A program made the position numbers and the translations under genes. Below, piece by piece: positions 14,411-20,827 of a stretch of 20,827 nucleotides of DNA (position 1 is the first letter of the stretch; every line of letters starts with the position of its first letter). A model generated the notes under the pieces. The model made no database searches and was not told the DNA's origin. It saw only the letters and a list, made by a program, of their open reading frames with translations. The DNA comes from Streptococcus sp. (GTDB lineage Bacteria; Bacillota; Bacilli; Lactobacillales; Streptococcaceae). The DNA is taken from NCBI GenBank assembly GCA_003521145.1, contig DOTL01000030.1, forward strand, positions 1 to 20,827, in the 5' to 3' direction.

Positions 14411-15940
14411 GTAAATTACAAGATAAATTATTTGGTAAAGTAACCATTAGAAAAAAGTTGACCATGACAACTGCTGTGGTCTTCTTTCTTGTACTGTCGA
14501 TGTTTATACTCTGGTTGTTGTTTTCTCAGCCAATATGCTACTTTTGCAACGTGAACGTCAAAATGTAAACACTACAATCTCAAAAGTTGCTACTTATATC
14601 GAAAAGGACTGAGATTCTGATGAAGAGTTGAGTCCAGAACCGCTTTTAGCGGCCCTTTATTCGCCTAAAAATATCTATGCATCGATCATTAATGGCGTGT
14701 TTTCCGAAAAGCACTCTTTGGATGGTCAAGTTGCGATTTCTAACAAATTATATTCTAACCAATCTGTTTTTGTTTATGACAAAAAGGGTACATTTATCTT
14801 TACTTCTGAGGAGAACACAGATTCGCCTCCAGGTATGTCCGAAGTAAACAAACTGAAGTCAGTTTTCTATAAAGGGAAGCGTGGTTTCTTACTGCAGGGT
14901 CCAATTTACGGTAAAGATAAAAAGACCATCGTTGGTTACGCCCAAATCTTCCATGATTTGGAGTTCTACTATGCTCTTAAAGAGCGTTTGATTTTCTTAT
15001 TGATTTTCCTCGAAGTGGGGATGACGGTCCTAGTTATCGCAGAAATTGTAGTTGTCTTGACATCTATTCTTCGTCCGATGAGACAGTTGCACGAAACGAT
15101 GGGAGTTATCACCGATTCGCCAAGTGATTTGGAACTTCGTTCTAAGATTGAAAGTCACGATGAAATTGGTGATTTGGCGGTTAACTTTAACCGTATGATG
15201 GATAAAATCCAAGAAAATAATCAGATGCAGATGCGTTTCTTGAGTGACGTCAGTCATGAATTACGTACGCCGATTGCGGTTATCAAGGGGCATATGGACC
15301 TCTTGCAACGTTGGGATAAAAATGAGACCCTGAGATTCTTGAGGAGAGCCTTGAGGCCGCAAGTCACGAGGCCAATCGTATGACAATTATGATTAATGAT
15401 ATGTTGGATTCTATCCGTGTCAAAGGATCATTTGAAAATCATAGAAATGATACGTGTGATTTGAATTCTTCAATCCGTACGGTTATTGGTAACTTCCATG
15501 TCTTGCATGAAGACTACCAATTCTATCTCAATGATTTCGATAGCTCAGAGCGCCCTGCATAGATTTACAGCAAATATTTTGAACAGGCGATTACGATTTT
15601 TATTGATAATGCGTTCAAGTATTCTCCTGTTAACAAGGAAATCCAGGTTACAATTAAGGCTCTGGAAGATGAAATGTTGGTACAAGTACAAGATAATGGT
15701 GAAGAGATCTCTAAAGAAGATATTGAGCATATCTTTGAGCGCTTCTACCGTTCAGATAAGGCACGTAACCGTACAACAACACAATCTGGTGGTGGTATTG
15801 GTTTGTCAATCCTTTACCAAATTGTGGAAGCTTATCGCTGCCGTATCGATGTTAGTTATGAACTTGGTGTTGGAACACGTTTCGACCTTTACATTCCATT
15901 TGCAGATGGAGAAACGACGACGCCTCAACTTGAGCTTTAA
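14407..15940 (+). pseudogene. covS: Relic of sensor kinase CovS (CsrS), two stops and two frameshifts
   Basis: Intact, this would encode a membrane histidine kinase of about 510 residues, overlapping covR by four bases. Four lesions are visible. (1) Near 14508-14514 in the first membrane helix the frame shifts (one base lost or two gained) and the original frame ends at a TAA soon after. (2) TGA at 14610-14612 is in frame with ...ATYIEKD before and DSDEEL after. (3) Near 15323-15328 GAGA looks like a GA duplication (or a single base loss), after which the true frame reads PEILEESLEAASHEANRM. (4) TAG at 15560-15562 (after DSSERPA) interrupts the frame that continues IYSKYFEQ to the TAA 15938-15940. 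Recognisable parts are the HAMP domain, phosphoacceptor motif FLSDVSHELRTP, ATP-binding DNAFKYS (N box), DNGEEI and SGGGIGLSI. Most residues are well preserved, so the decay is fairly recent. Confidence 0.93.
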
Positions 15941-15978
15941 ATCAATTTATAAGAGACTTAGAGTGATTCTTTGTCATG

Positions 15979-16007
15979 AGCACGCCTCGTTTAGGGCGTG
16001 CTTTTTA
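15979..16007 (+). terminator. Rho-independent terminator of the covRS unit
   Basis: AGCACGCC (15979-15986) and GGCGTGCT (15995-16002) form a perfect 8-base GC-rich stem with an 8-base loop, followed by TTTTTATG. It also ends just before the nrdR promoter. Confidence 0.9.
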
Positions 16008-16017
16008 TGTGTTTTTA

Positions 16018-16026
16018 TGGTAAAAT
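16018..16026 (+). promoter_or_regulatory. Extended -10 promoter of nrdR
   Basis: TGG followed by TAAAAT (16021-16026) 35 bases before the chosen ATG. No convincing -35; the preceding 17 bases run into the covS terminator stem. Confidence 0.5.
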
Positions 16027-16061
16027 AGAGTACCGAATTTCAAAGATTGGTGGTGAAGTGC

Positions 16062-16541
16062 ATGCGTTGTCCAAAATGTCAACATAATAAATCTAGTGTT
16101 ATCGATACTCGTCAGGCAGAGGATGGGAATACTATTCGTCGTCGTCGTGAGTGTGATGCTTGTCATGCTCGTTTTACAACATTTGAGCGTGTGGAAGAGG
16201 TTCCACTTTTGGTTGTCAAAAAAGACGGTACCCGTGAACAATTCTCTCGCGATAAGATTTTCAATGGTATCTTGATGAGTGCTCAGAAGCGTCCGGTTTC
16301 TAGTGAGGATATCGAAAATGCCATCACCCGTATTGAGCAAAACATTCGCCGTAACCATGATGGAGAGGTTGATAGTGATGTCATAGGGAATTTAGTGATG
16401 AAAGAACTCGCTGACCTTGATGAAATTACTTATGTACGTTTTGCTAGTGTCTACCGTTCTTTCAAAGATGTTGATGAGATTGAAGAGTTGCTTCAAGAAA
16501 TCACCAAGACTGTACGTGCGAAAAAAGAGTCTAAAAAATGA
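16062..16541 (+). CDS. nrdR: Transcriptional repressor NrdR
   Basis: 159-residue repressor of ribonucleotide reductase genes. The zinc ribbon shows Cys3, Cys6, Cys31 and Cys34 (CPKC ... CDAC); the rest is an ATP-cone domain (about 49-139) with the signature VVKKDGTREQFSRDKI, which senses ATP/dATP. I chose ATG 16062 because NrdR proteins start MRCPKC and GGTGAAG lies just upstream; an in-frame TTG at 16047 would add MVVKC, unlike the family. The stop overlaps the dnaB ATG by four bases (ATGA). The nrdR-dnaB-dnaI order links nucleotide supply with replication and is conserved in Firmicutes. Confidence 0.95.
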   Translation: MRCPKCQHNKSSVIDTRQAEDGNTIRRRRECDACHARFTTFERVEEVPLLVVKKDGTREQFSRDKIFNGILMSAQKRPVSSEDIENAITRIEQNIRRNHDGEVDSDVIGNLVMKELADLDEITYVRFASVYRSFKDVDEIEELLQEITKTVRAKKESKK

Positions 16542-17713
16542 GACCTATTGAAGAATTTGTCTATGTTGGCAATCAGGTTATCGTTCCCGATCAGGCAAGT
16601 TTGATGCGTTGCTATTATCCCATAATTGGGAGTGAGGGATACGCTCTCTACCAGTATTTCGTGGCTTTTTATGACAATGGTAATCATCGCCATAAGTTTG
16701 CGGCTATTCTGAATCACCTTAACTTTGGAATGCAGCCTCTTCAGGAGGCGTTGGCTGTTCTGACAGCAGTAGATCTCTTGGCCTTTTACCAATCACCTCA
16801 AGGGTTTTATGTTATAGAGCTTAAGTCTCCCTTATCAATTGAGCATTTTCTAAAACATGCCGTTTATAGTTCACTTCTCGAGCAAAAGATTAGTGAACCA
16901 GCAGTAGACGCTTTGAAACCGGCAAGTCTACAAGGCTTGCAAGATTTATCTAAACGTTTTTCGGATGTCTTTACCGATGAGCGTTTTGCTCAAAGGTCTG
17001 TGTCTGAAATCAAGCCTAAAAATTCATTTGATTTAAGCAGCTTCAGGAATCGTATGCAGGCTGATGGGCTGGTATTTTCAGATGAAAAGACAGATGTGCC
17101 AGAAATCTATAAACTGTCTGAAACTCATGGCATGAATTGGTATGATACCTATCTCTTAGCTAAAAAGACAGCCGTGAACCACCAGATTATTGTCAAGCGT
17201 ATGCAGGTGCAATTAGAGCAGGCTCAAGCTCAAACATTGGGCGGTGACTCTGCTTTGACGGAGACGGAGCAAAAGATTCTTAAAGCAGTTAGGTCTGAAA
17301 AGCCTATAGATTACTTACAAGGTGCTAAAGGCCCAAGCGGAACTGTCACTAATTCTGAGAAGAAGATTCTCACGGATTTGGCACAAAGAGGCTTTATGGA
17401 TGAGGTTATTAACCTCATGGTTGCCTACAGTTTGGGACGGACACGTTCGACGAATGTGAATCGAGAGTATATCTCCAAACTTGCCAACGATTTTGCCTTT
17501 AAGAACATCAGCACTGCTGAACAAGGGCTTTTAGCTTTGCGTAGTGGTTACGACAAGAAATCACAGCAAGTAAAAGCTGATTCTAAGAAGAAAACAAATG
17601 TGCCGAGCTGGAGTAATCCAAATTATGATAATCAAACCAGTCAGGCTGATCAGGCCAAGTTGGATGAAATTAGACGTCGGGCTTTGGCAAAACTAGAAAA
17701 TGGAAGGGAGTAG
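16538..17713 (+). CDS. dnaB: Replication initiation and membrane attachment protein DnaB (Firmicute type)
   Basis: 391-residue protein of the Firmicute replication-initiation system, which with DnaD loads the replicative helicase (DnaC in Bacillus naming). It is not the helicase that E. coli calls DnaB. The first 130 residues fit the DnaB/DnaD N-terminal winged-helix region, the middle carries a Lys/Gln-rich connector, and the C-terminal DnaB_2 domain (SEKKILTDLAQRGFMDEVINLMV... SKLANDFAFKNIST) is clear. A short basic tail ends VPSWSNPNYD followed by a Gln/Asp-rich end. It overlaps nrdR by four bases and is 3 bases from dnaI. Confidence 0.9.
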   Translation: MRPIEEFVYVGNQVIVPDQASLMRCYYPIIGSEGYALYQYFVAFYDNGNHRHKFAAILNHLNFGMQPLQEALAVLTAVDLLAFYQSPQGFYVIELKSPLSIEHFLKHAVYSSLLEQKISEPAVDALKPASLQGLQDLSKRFSDVFTDERFAQRSVSEIKPKNSFDLSSFRNRMQADGLVFSDEKTDVPEIYKLSETHGMNWYDTYLLAKKTAVNHQIIVKRMQVQLEQAQAQTLGGDSALTETEQKILKAVRSEKPIDYLQGAKGPSGTVTNSEKKILTDLAQRGFMDEVINLMVAYSLGRTRSTNVNREYISKLANDFAFKNISTAEQGLLALRSGYDKKSQQVKADSKKKTNVPSWSNPNYDNQTSQADQAKLDEIRRRALAKLENGRE

Positions 17714-17716
17714 CCC

Positions 17717-18619
17717 ATGGAAAGAGTTGGACAAACCCTAAACCGAACAGGGCATCATGGGTCTGGCAATGCAACAGATTTAACGAAGCAAATTTTGGTG
17801 GATCCAAGAGTGGCTCGCTTTATTCAAGAGCATAGCCTAAGCCAGGATGAAATCAAACGTAGTCTTCCTAAGTTTAATCAATTCCTAGTGGAATGCCGTA
17901 AGGTCAAAGAAGGTGACGCCTCGTATATTGCCAAAGGGTATGAGCCGATTCTGACCATGAATGAAGGCTACGCTGATGTAACCTATAAGGAGACGCGTCA
18001 GCTCAAGGAGCAACAAGAACAACAGGCTATTGCTAAACGGATTAATTTGGTGAGTCTGCCTCAGTCTTATCGTAAGATTACCTTTGCGGACATTGCTCTA
18101 GATGATGTGGCGCGTGTAGATACCTTTGAGAGTCTCGTGGATTTTGTGGCGAATTACCCCAGTCCAGACCAGAAAGGCCTATACATCTATGGAGACATGG
18201 GGGTTGGAAAATCCTTCATGTTGGCTGCTATGGCTCATGAACTTTCAGAGACCAAGAAGGTTGCGACGACCATTATTCATTACCCATCTTTTACTATTGA
18301 TGTAAAAAATGGGATCAAGGACGGTTCTGTCAAGGAACAAATTGATGCTGTCAAACAAGCAGAAGTTTTGGTTCTAGATGATATTGGTGCAGAGCAATTC
18401 TCTTCTTGGATTAGAGATGATGTTTTGCAAGTTATCCTCCAGCATCGCATGATTGAGGAGTTGCCTACCTTCTTTACGTCTAACTATAGTTTTGCGGATC
18501 TAGAAGCGAAGCTATCCAATGGACGTCAAGGAGACGAGACTTGGCAGGCCAAACGTGTGATGGAGCGTATTCGTTTTCTTGCCAAAGAGGTTCACTTGAA
18601 GGGTGTTAATCGCCGTTAG
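17717..18619 (+). CDS. dnaI: Primosomal helicase loader DnaI
   Basis: 300-residue AAA+ ATPase that loads the replicative helicase at origin and restart sites. The ATPase core shows Walker A GDMGVGKSF (near residue 157), Walker B VLVLDDIGAEQFSS, sensor 1 TSNYSF and an arginine-finger region RVMERIRFLA. The N-terminal domain (about 1-110) in Bacillus DnaI holds a zinc site that contacts the helicase; here only one Cys occurs in the whole protein (FLVECRKVK), so that zinc site appears absent. AGGGAG lies upstream and the gene starts 3 bases after dnaB. Stop at 18617-18619. Confidence 0.93.
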   Translation: MERVGQTLNRTGHHGSGNATDLTKQILVDPRVARFIQEHSLSQDEIKRSLPKFNQFLVECRKVKEGDASYIAKGYEPILTMNEGYADVTYKETRQLKEQQEQQAIAKRINLVSLPQSYRKITFADIALDDVARVDTFESLVDFVANYPSPDQKGLYIYGDMGVGKSFMLAAMAHELSETKKVATTIIHYPSFTIDVKNGIKDGSVKEQIDAVKQAEVLVLDDIGAEQFSSWIRDDVLQVILQHRMIEELPTFFTSNYSFADLEAKLSNGRQGDETWQAKRVMERIRFLAKEVHLKGVNRR

Positions 18620-18724
18620 GGTGATTCTAATAATGATAAAGAATAAGAGAGTTTGCTTCCTTTGGTGGAAGTGAGACTGCTAAATGAAGAAAGGAATCCC
18701 TATTTTTATCAGGGACTTAAACAT

Positions 18725-20035
18725 ATGACATTACCTACAGTTGCTATCGTGGGTCGCCCAAACGTTGGGAAATCGACCCTATTTAACCGAATTGCGGGTG
18801 AACGTATCTCTATCGTCGAAGACGTTGAAGGGGTAACACGTGACCGTATTTATACCTCTGCTGAATGGCTTAACCGTCAGTTTAGCTTAATTGATACAGG
18901 TGGTATCGATGATGTCGATGCCCCATTCATGGAACAAATTAAGCACCAAGCTGACATTGCCATGACTGAAGCTGACGTTATTGTCTTTGTCGTCTCAGGT
19001 AAAGAAGGTGTGACAGATGCGGACGAGTACGTTGCCCGTATTCTCTATAAGACCAACAAGCCAGTTATCTTGGCAGTAAATAAAGTGGATAACCCTGAGA
19101 TGCGTGCAGATATCTATGATTTCTATTCACTTGGTCTTGGTGATCCTTATCCAGTTTCATCTGTTCACGGTATTGGTACAGGGGATGTTCTGGACGCTAT
19201 CGTTGAAAACCTCCCAACAGAAGTTGAAGAAGAAAATCCAGATATCATCCGTTTCAGTCTGATTGGACGTCCAAACGTCGGAAAATCAAGCTTGATTAAC
19301 GCTATTTTGGGCGAGGATCGTGTCATTGCTAGCCCAATTGCTGGGACGACTCGCGATGCCATTGATACAAACTTTGTGGACAGTGAAGGTCAAGAGTATA
19401 CCATGATTGACACCGCTGGTATGCGTAAATCTGGAAAGGTTTATGAAAACACAGAAAAATACTCTGTCATGCGTTCAATGCGTGCCATTGACCGTTCTGA
19501 TATTGTCCTTATGGTTATTAATGCCGAAGAAGGTATCCGTGAGTATGACAAGCGTATTGCTGGTTTTGCCCATGAAGCTGGTAAAGGAATTATCATCGTA
19601 GTTAACAAATGGGATACGATTAAGAAAGATAATCATACCGTTGCTAACTGGGAAGCAGATATTCGCGATCAGTTCCAATTCTTGAGTTATGCACCAATTA
19701 TCTTTGTATCGGCTGAAACTAAACAACGTCTTAACAGGTTGCCAGAGATGATTAAACGCATCAGTGAGAGTCAAAACCGTCGTATTTCATCGGCTGTCTT
19801 GAATGATGTTATCATGGATGCCATTGCCATCAACCCAACACCAACTGACAAAGGAAAACGCCTTAAGATTTTCTATGGCACACAAGTTTCGGTTAAACCA
19901 CCAACATTTGTTATCTTTGTCAATGAAGAAGAGCTTATGCACTTCTCATACATGCGTTTCTTGGAAAATCAAATTCGTCAAGCCTTTGGTTTCGAGGGAA
20001 CACCAATCCATTTGATTGCTCGTAAACGTAAATAA
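18725..20035 (+). CDS. der: Ribosome biogenesis GTPase Der (EngA)
   Basis: 436-residue protein with two GTPase domains in tandem, needed for 50S subunit assembly. G1 motifs are GRPNVGKST (residues 10-18) and GRPNVGKSS; G3 motifs DTGG and DTAGM; G4 motifs NKVD and NKWD. A C-terminal KH-like domain ends HLIARKRK. I chose ATG 18725, since the family starts MxLPTVAIVGRPN; an in-frame TTG at 18653 would add about 24 unrelated residues. No promoter of good quality is visible in the 105 bases after dnaI. TCCCT (18697-18701) and AGGGA (18711-18715) could pair and hide the likely AGGGA ribosome-binding site. A hairpin CTTCC/GGAAG lies at 18656-18671. Confidence 0.95.
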   Translation: MTLPTVAIVGRPNVGKSTLFNRIAGERISIVEDVEGVTRDRIYTSAEWLNRQFSLIDTGGIDDVDAPFMEQIKHQADIAMTEADVIVFVVSGKEGVTDADEYVARILYKTNKPVILAVNKVDNPEMRADIYDFYSLGLGDPYPVSSVHGIGTGDVLDAIVENLPTEVEEENPDIIRFSLIGRPNVGKSSLINAILGEDRVIASPIAGTTRDAIDTNFVDSEGQEYTMIDTAGMRKSGKVYENTEKYSVMRSMRAIDRSDIVLMVINAEEGIREYDKRIAGFAHEAGKGIIIVVNKWDTIKKDNHTVANWEADIRDQFQFLSYAPIIFVSAETKQRLNRLPEMIKRISESQNRRISSAVLNDVIMDAIAINPTPTDKGKRLKIFYGTQVSVKPPTFVIFVNEEELMHFSYMRFLENQIRQAFGFEGTPIHLIARKRK

Positions 20036-20041
20036 AAAGAG

Positions 20042-20080
20042 AGACCAACCAGTATAGAATCGTTATGGGTTGGTCTTTTG
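20042..20080 (+). terminator. Rho-independent terminator of der
   Basis: AGACCAACC (20042-20050) and GGTTGGTCT (20068-20076) pair perfectly across a 17-base loop, followed by TTTTG. It starts 7 bases after the der stop. Confidence 0.8.
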
Positions 20081-20099
20081 ACATTGTAAGGAGAAAACG

Positions 20100-20736
20100 A
20101 TGTTAGAAAATGTTTAAGCTTATTTGTCAAAACAGGGAGTTAAGTATATCAAACCTGAAAAATCGGGTCCGCATCAAGAAGAGATGGAAGTGCTCAAGGC
20201 ACTTGGTCAAGCAGCTCGTAAGGAGATGCAGACTTTAGCAAAACGTCTAGAGGAGCGTTTGGCACCCTTTAAGATGGATTGTATCAGTAATTGGGCCCAT
20301 CAGGCACAATTATGTCGTCCACACATTTGGTGCTATTACAGGGCCCCTGAGGATAGTTTAGACGATGTTGCCATGGCGATTCGCCTCTATGACCAGCCTG
20401 AAAAATGGGGTATTTTAGCAGAAGTTAGCTTTGTCGAACGTAAAAAATCAGATATGACTCCAGCTAAGCAACATAAGGTCCTAGACTTACCGATTGCCCC
20501 CTCTCTATACTATTTTGCCCAGGAAGATGATGTCAGTCATCGTGTAGAAGGAACTGAAGCGAACCGTCAAATGCTTAAAGAAGCTGTTAGAGATGGTAGT
20601 GTTCGTAAGGTATTGGTTAAGTATGATGTGATAGTGACTACTAGTAAAACTATGGAAGAGTTGGTAGAAGAGCTTGCTGATGGATTTGATAAGGGCTCTT
20701 TGTCAACTGTAGTGGGTGACGAAAAGCTAACATCTA
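20100..20736 (+). pseudogene. Probable HI_0552-like family gene with an early stop
   Basis: AAGGAG precedes ATG 20100, but codon 6 is TAA (20115-20117): MLENV-stop. After it the frame stays open with good codon use for about 200 codons (AYLSKQGVKYIKPEK ... GILAEVSFVERKK ... KVLVKYDVIVTTS), so this is one substitution (probably AAA to TAA) in an otherwise whole gene. Total length to the hairpin at 20738 would be about 212 residues. The size and WGILAEVSF-like core remind me of the HI_0552-like family, which some databases label, without proof, a bacterial glucose-6-phosphate dehydrogenase; I hold this loosely. Reinitiation at TTG 20124 is possible but has no nearby ribosome-binding site. The frame has no stop before the terminator and reads on to the window edge; TAA at 20728-20730 is one frame over, so a second lesion near the end is possible. 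Confidence 0.6.
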
Positions 20737-20737
20737 G

Positions 20738-20762
20738 AGAGGACCGGATAGGTCCTCTTTTT
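20738..20762 (+). terminator. Rho-independent terminator at the end of the HI_0552-like relic
   Basis: AGAGGACC (20738-20745) and GGTCCTCT (20751-20758) form a perfect 8-base stem around GGATA, followed by five T. It lies inside the frame of the preceding relic. The 65 bases after it (20763-20827) are open in that frame; I assign no gene to them. Confidence 0.85.
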
Positions 20763-20827
20763 ATGCATGTTCAGAGTGATGAAGATACGCTTCTTAAAGT
20801 TGATAAAGTTTCTAAAACCGAAGCCCA

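Noticed and set aside
15486..16028. 180-residue plus-strand frame over the end of covS
   Set aside because: It is out of phase with the kinase sequence that is clearly present here, and it reads through the terminator at 15979-16007.
16005..16358. 117-residue minus-strand frame over the start of nrdR
   Set aside because: It overlaps the zinc ribbon and ATP-cone of a certain gene and the covS terminator; no start signals of its own.
1..20827. CRISPR array, IS element, prophage, tRNA or rRNA
   Set aside because: No regularly spaced repeats, transposase or integrase frames, cloverleaf or rRNA-like segments were seen while reading both strands.

Overview
The window reads as chromosomal DNA from a low-GC Firmicute of the genus Streptococcus, salivarius/thermophilus group. 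The basis is the protein content (streptococcal CovR, a Firmicute DnaB/DnaI pair, NrdR, a fused EcfA-A) and a gene order that, as I recall it, matches pneumococcus around metQ-M20 peptidase-metN-metI and around rsmG-ktrB-ktrA. Four genes in about 21 kb are broken by simple stops or 1-2 base indels. That decay pattern is well known in dairy Streptococcus thermophilus and is why I favour that species (inference). I see no IS element, prophage, CRISPR array, tRNA or rRNA.

Layout. 1-83: tail of an upstream gene, probably an amino-acid-binding lipoprotein, with its terminator. 141-4362: methionine uptake operon metQ - (broken M20 peptidase) - metN - metI, preceded by a 17-base palindrome that fits the streptococcal MET-box and a good promoter. 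4370-5698: sstT, a Na+/serine-threonine symporter with its own promoter, a strong leader palindrome and a terminator. 5752-9781: an operon of a broken SAM hydroxide adenosyltransferase, then an ECF transporter (UPF0397 S-component, fused double ATPase, EcfT). 9823-9868: a long shared hairpin between convergent operons. 9872-12728 (minus strand): rsmG - ktrB - ktrA, an rRNA methyltransferase plus a K+ channel and its RCK gate. 12729-13027: divergent promoter region with a leader that can fold. 13028-13564: yceD/DUF177. 13590-15940: covR with an intact response regulator, followed by a covS relic with two stops and two frameshifts. 16018-20035: nrdR - dnaB - dnaI - der (control of nucleotide reduction, helicase loading, ribosome assembly). 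20100 to the end: a relic of an HI_0552-like gene, a terminator, and a short unassigned end.

How the parts fit. Methionine and one-carbon functions recur: the met ABC system under a predicted MtaR/MetR site, and a SAM-cleaving enzyme (product adenosine plus methionine) fused genetically to an uncharacterised vitamin-type ECF transporter. The decay removes accessory enzymes (M20 peptidase, SAM hydrolase, CovS sensor) while the transporters and the response regulator beside them stay intact, so most of the interest lies in what the surviving partners now do. I did not find an undescribed defence or mobile system; the region is mostly core genome.
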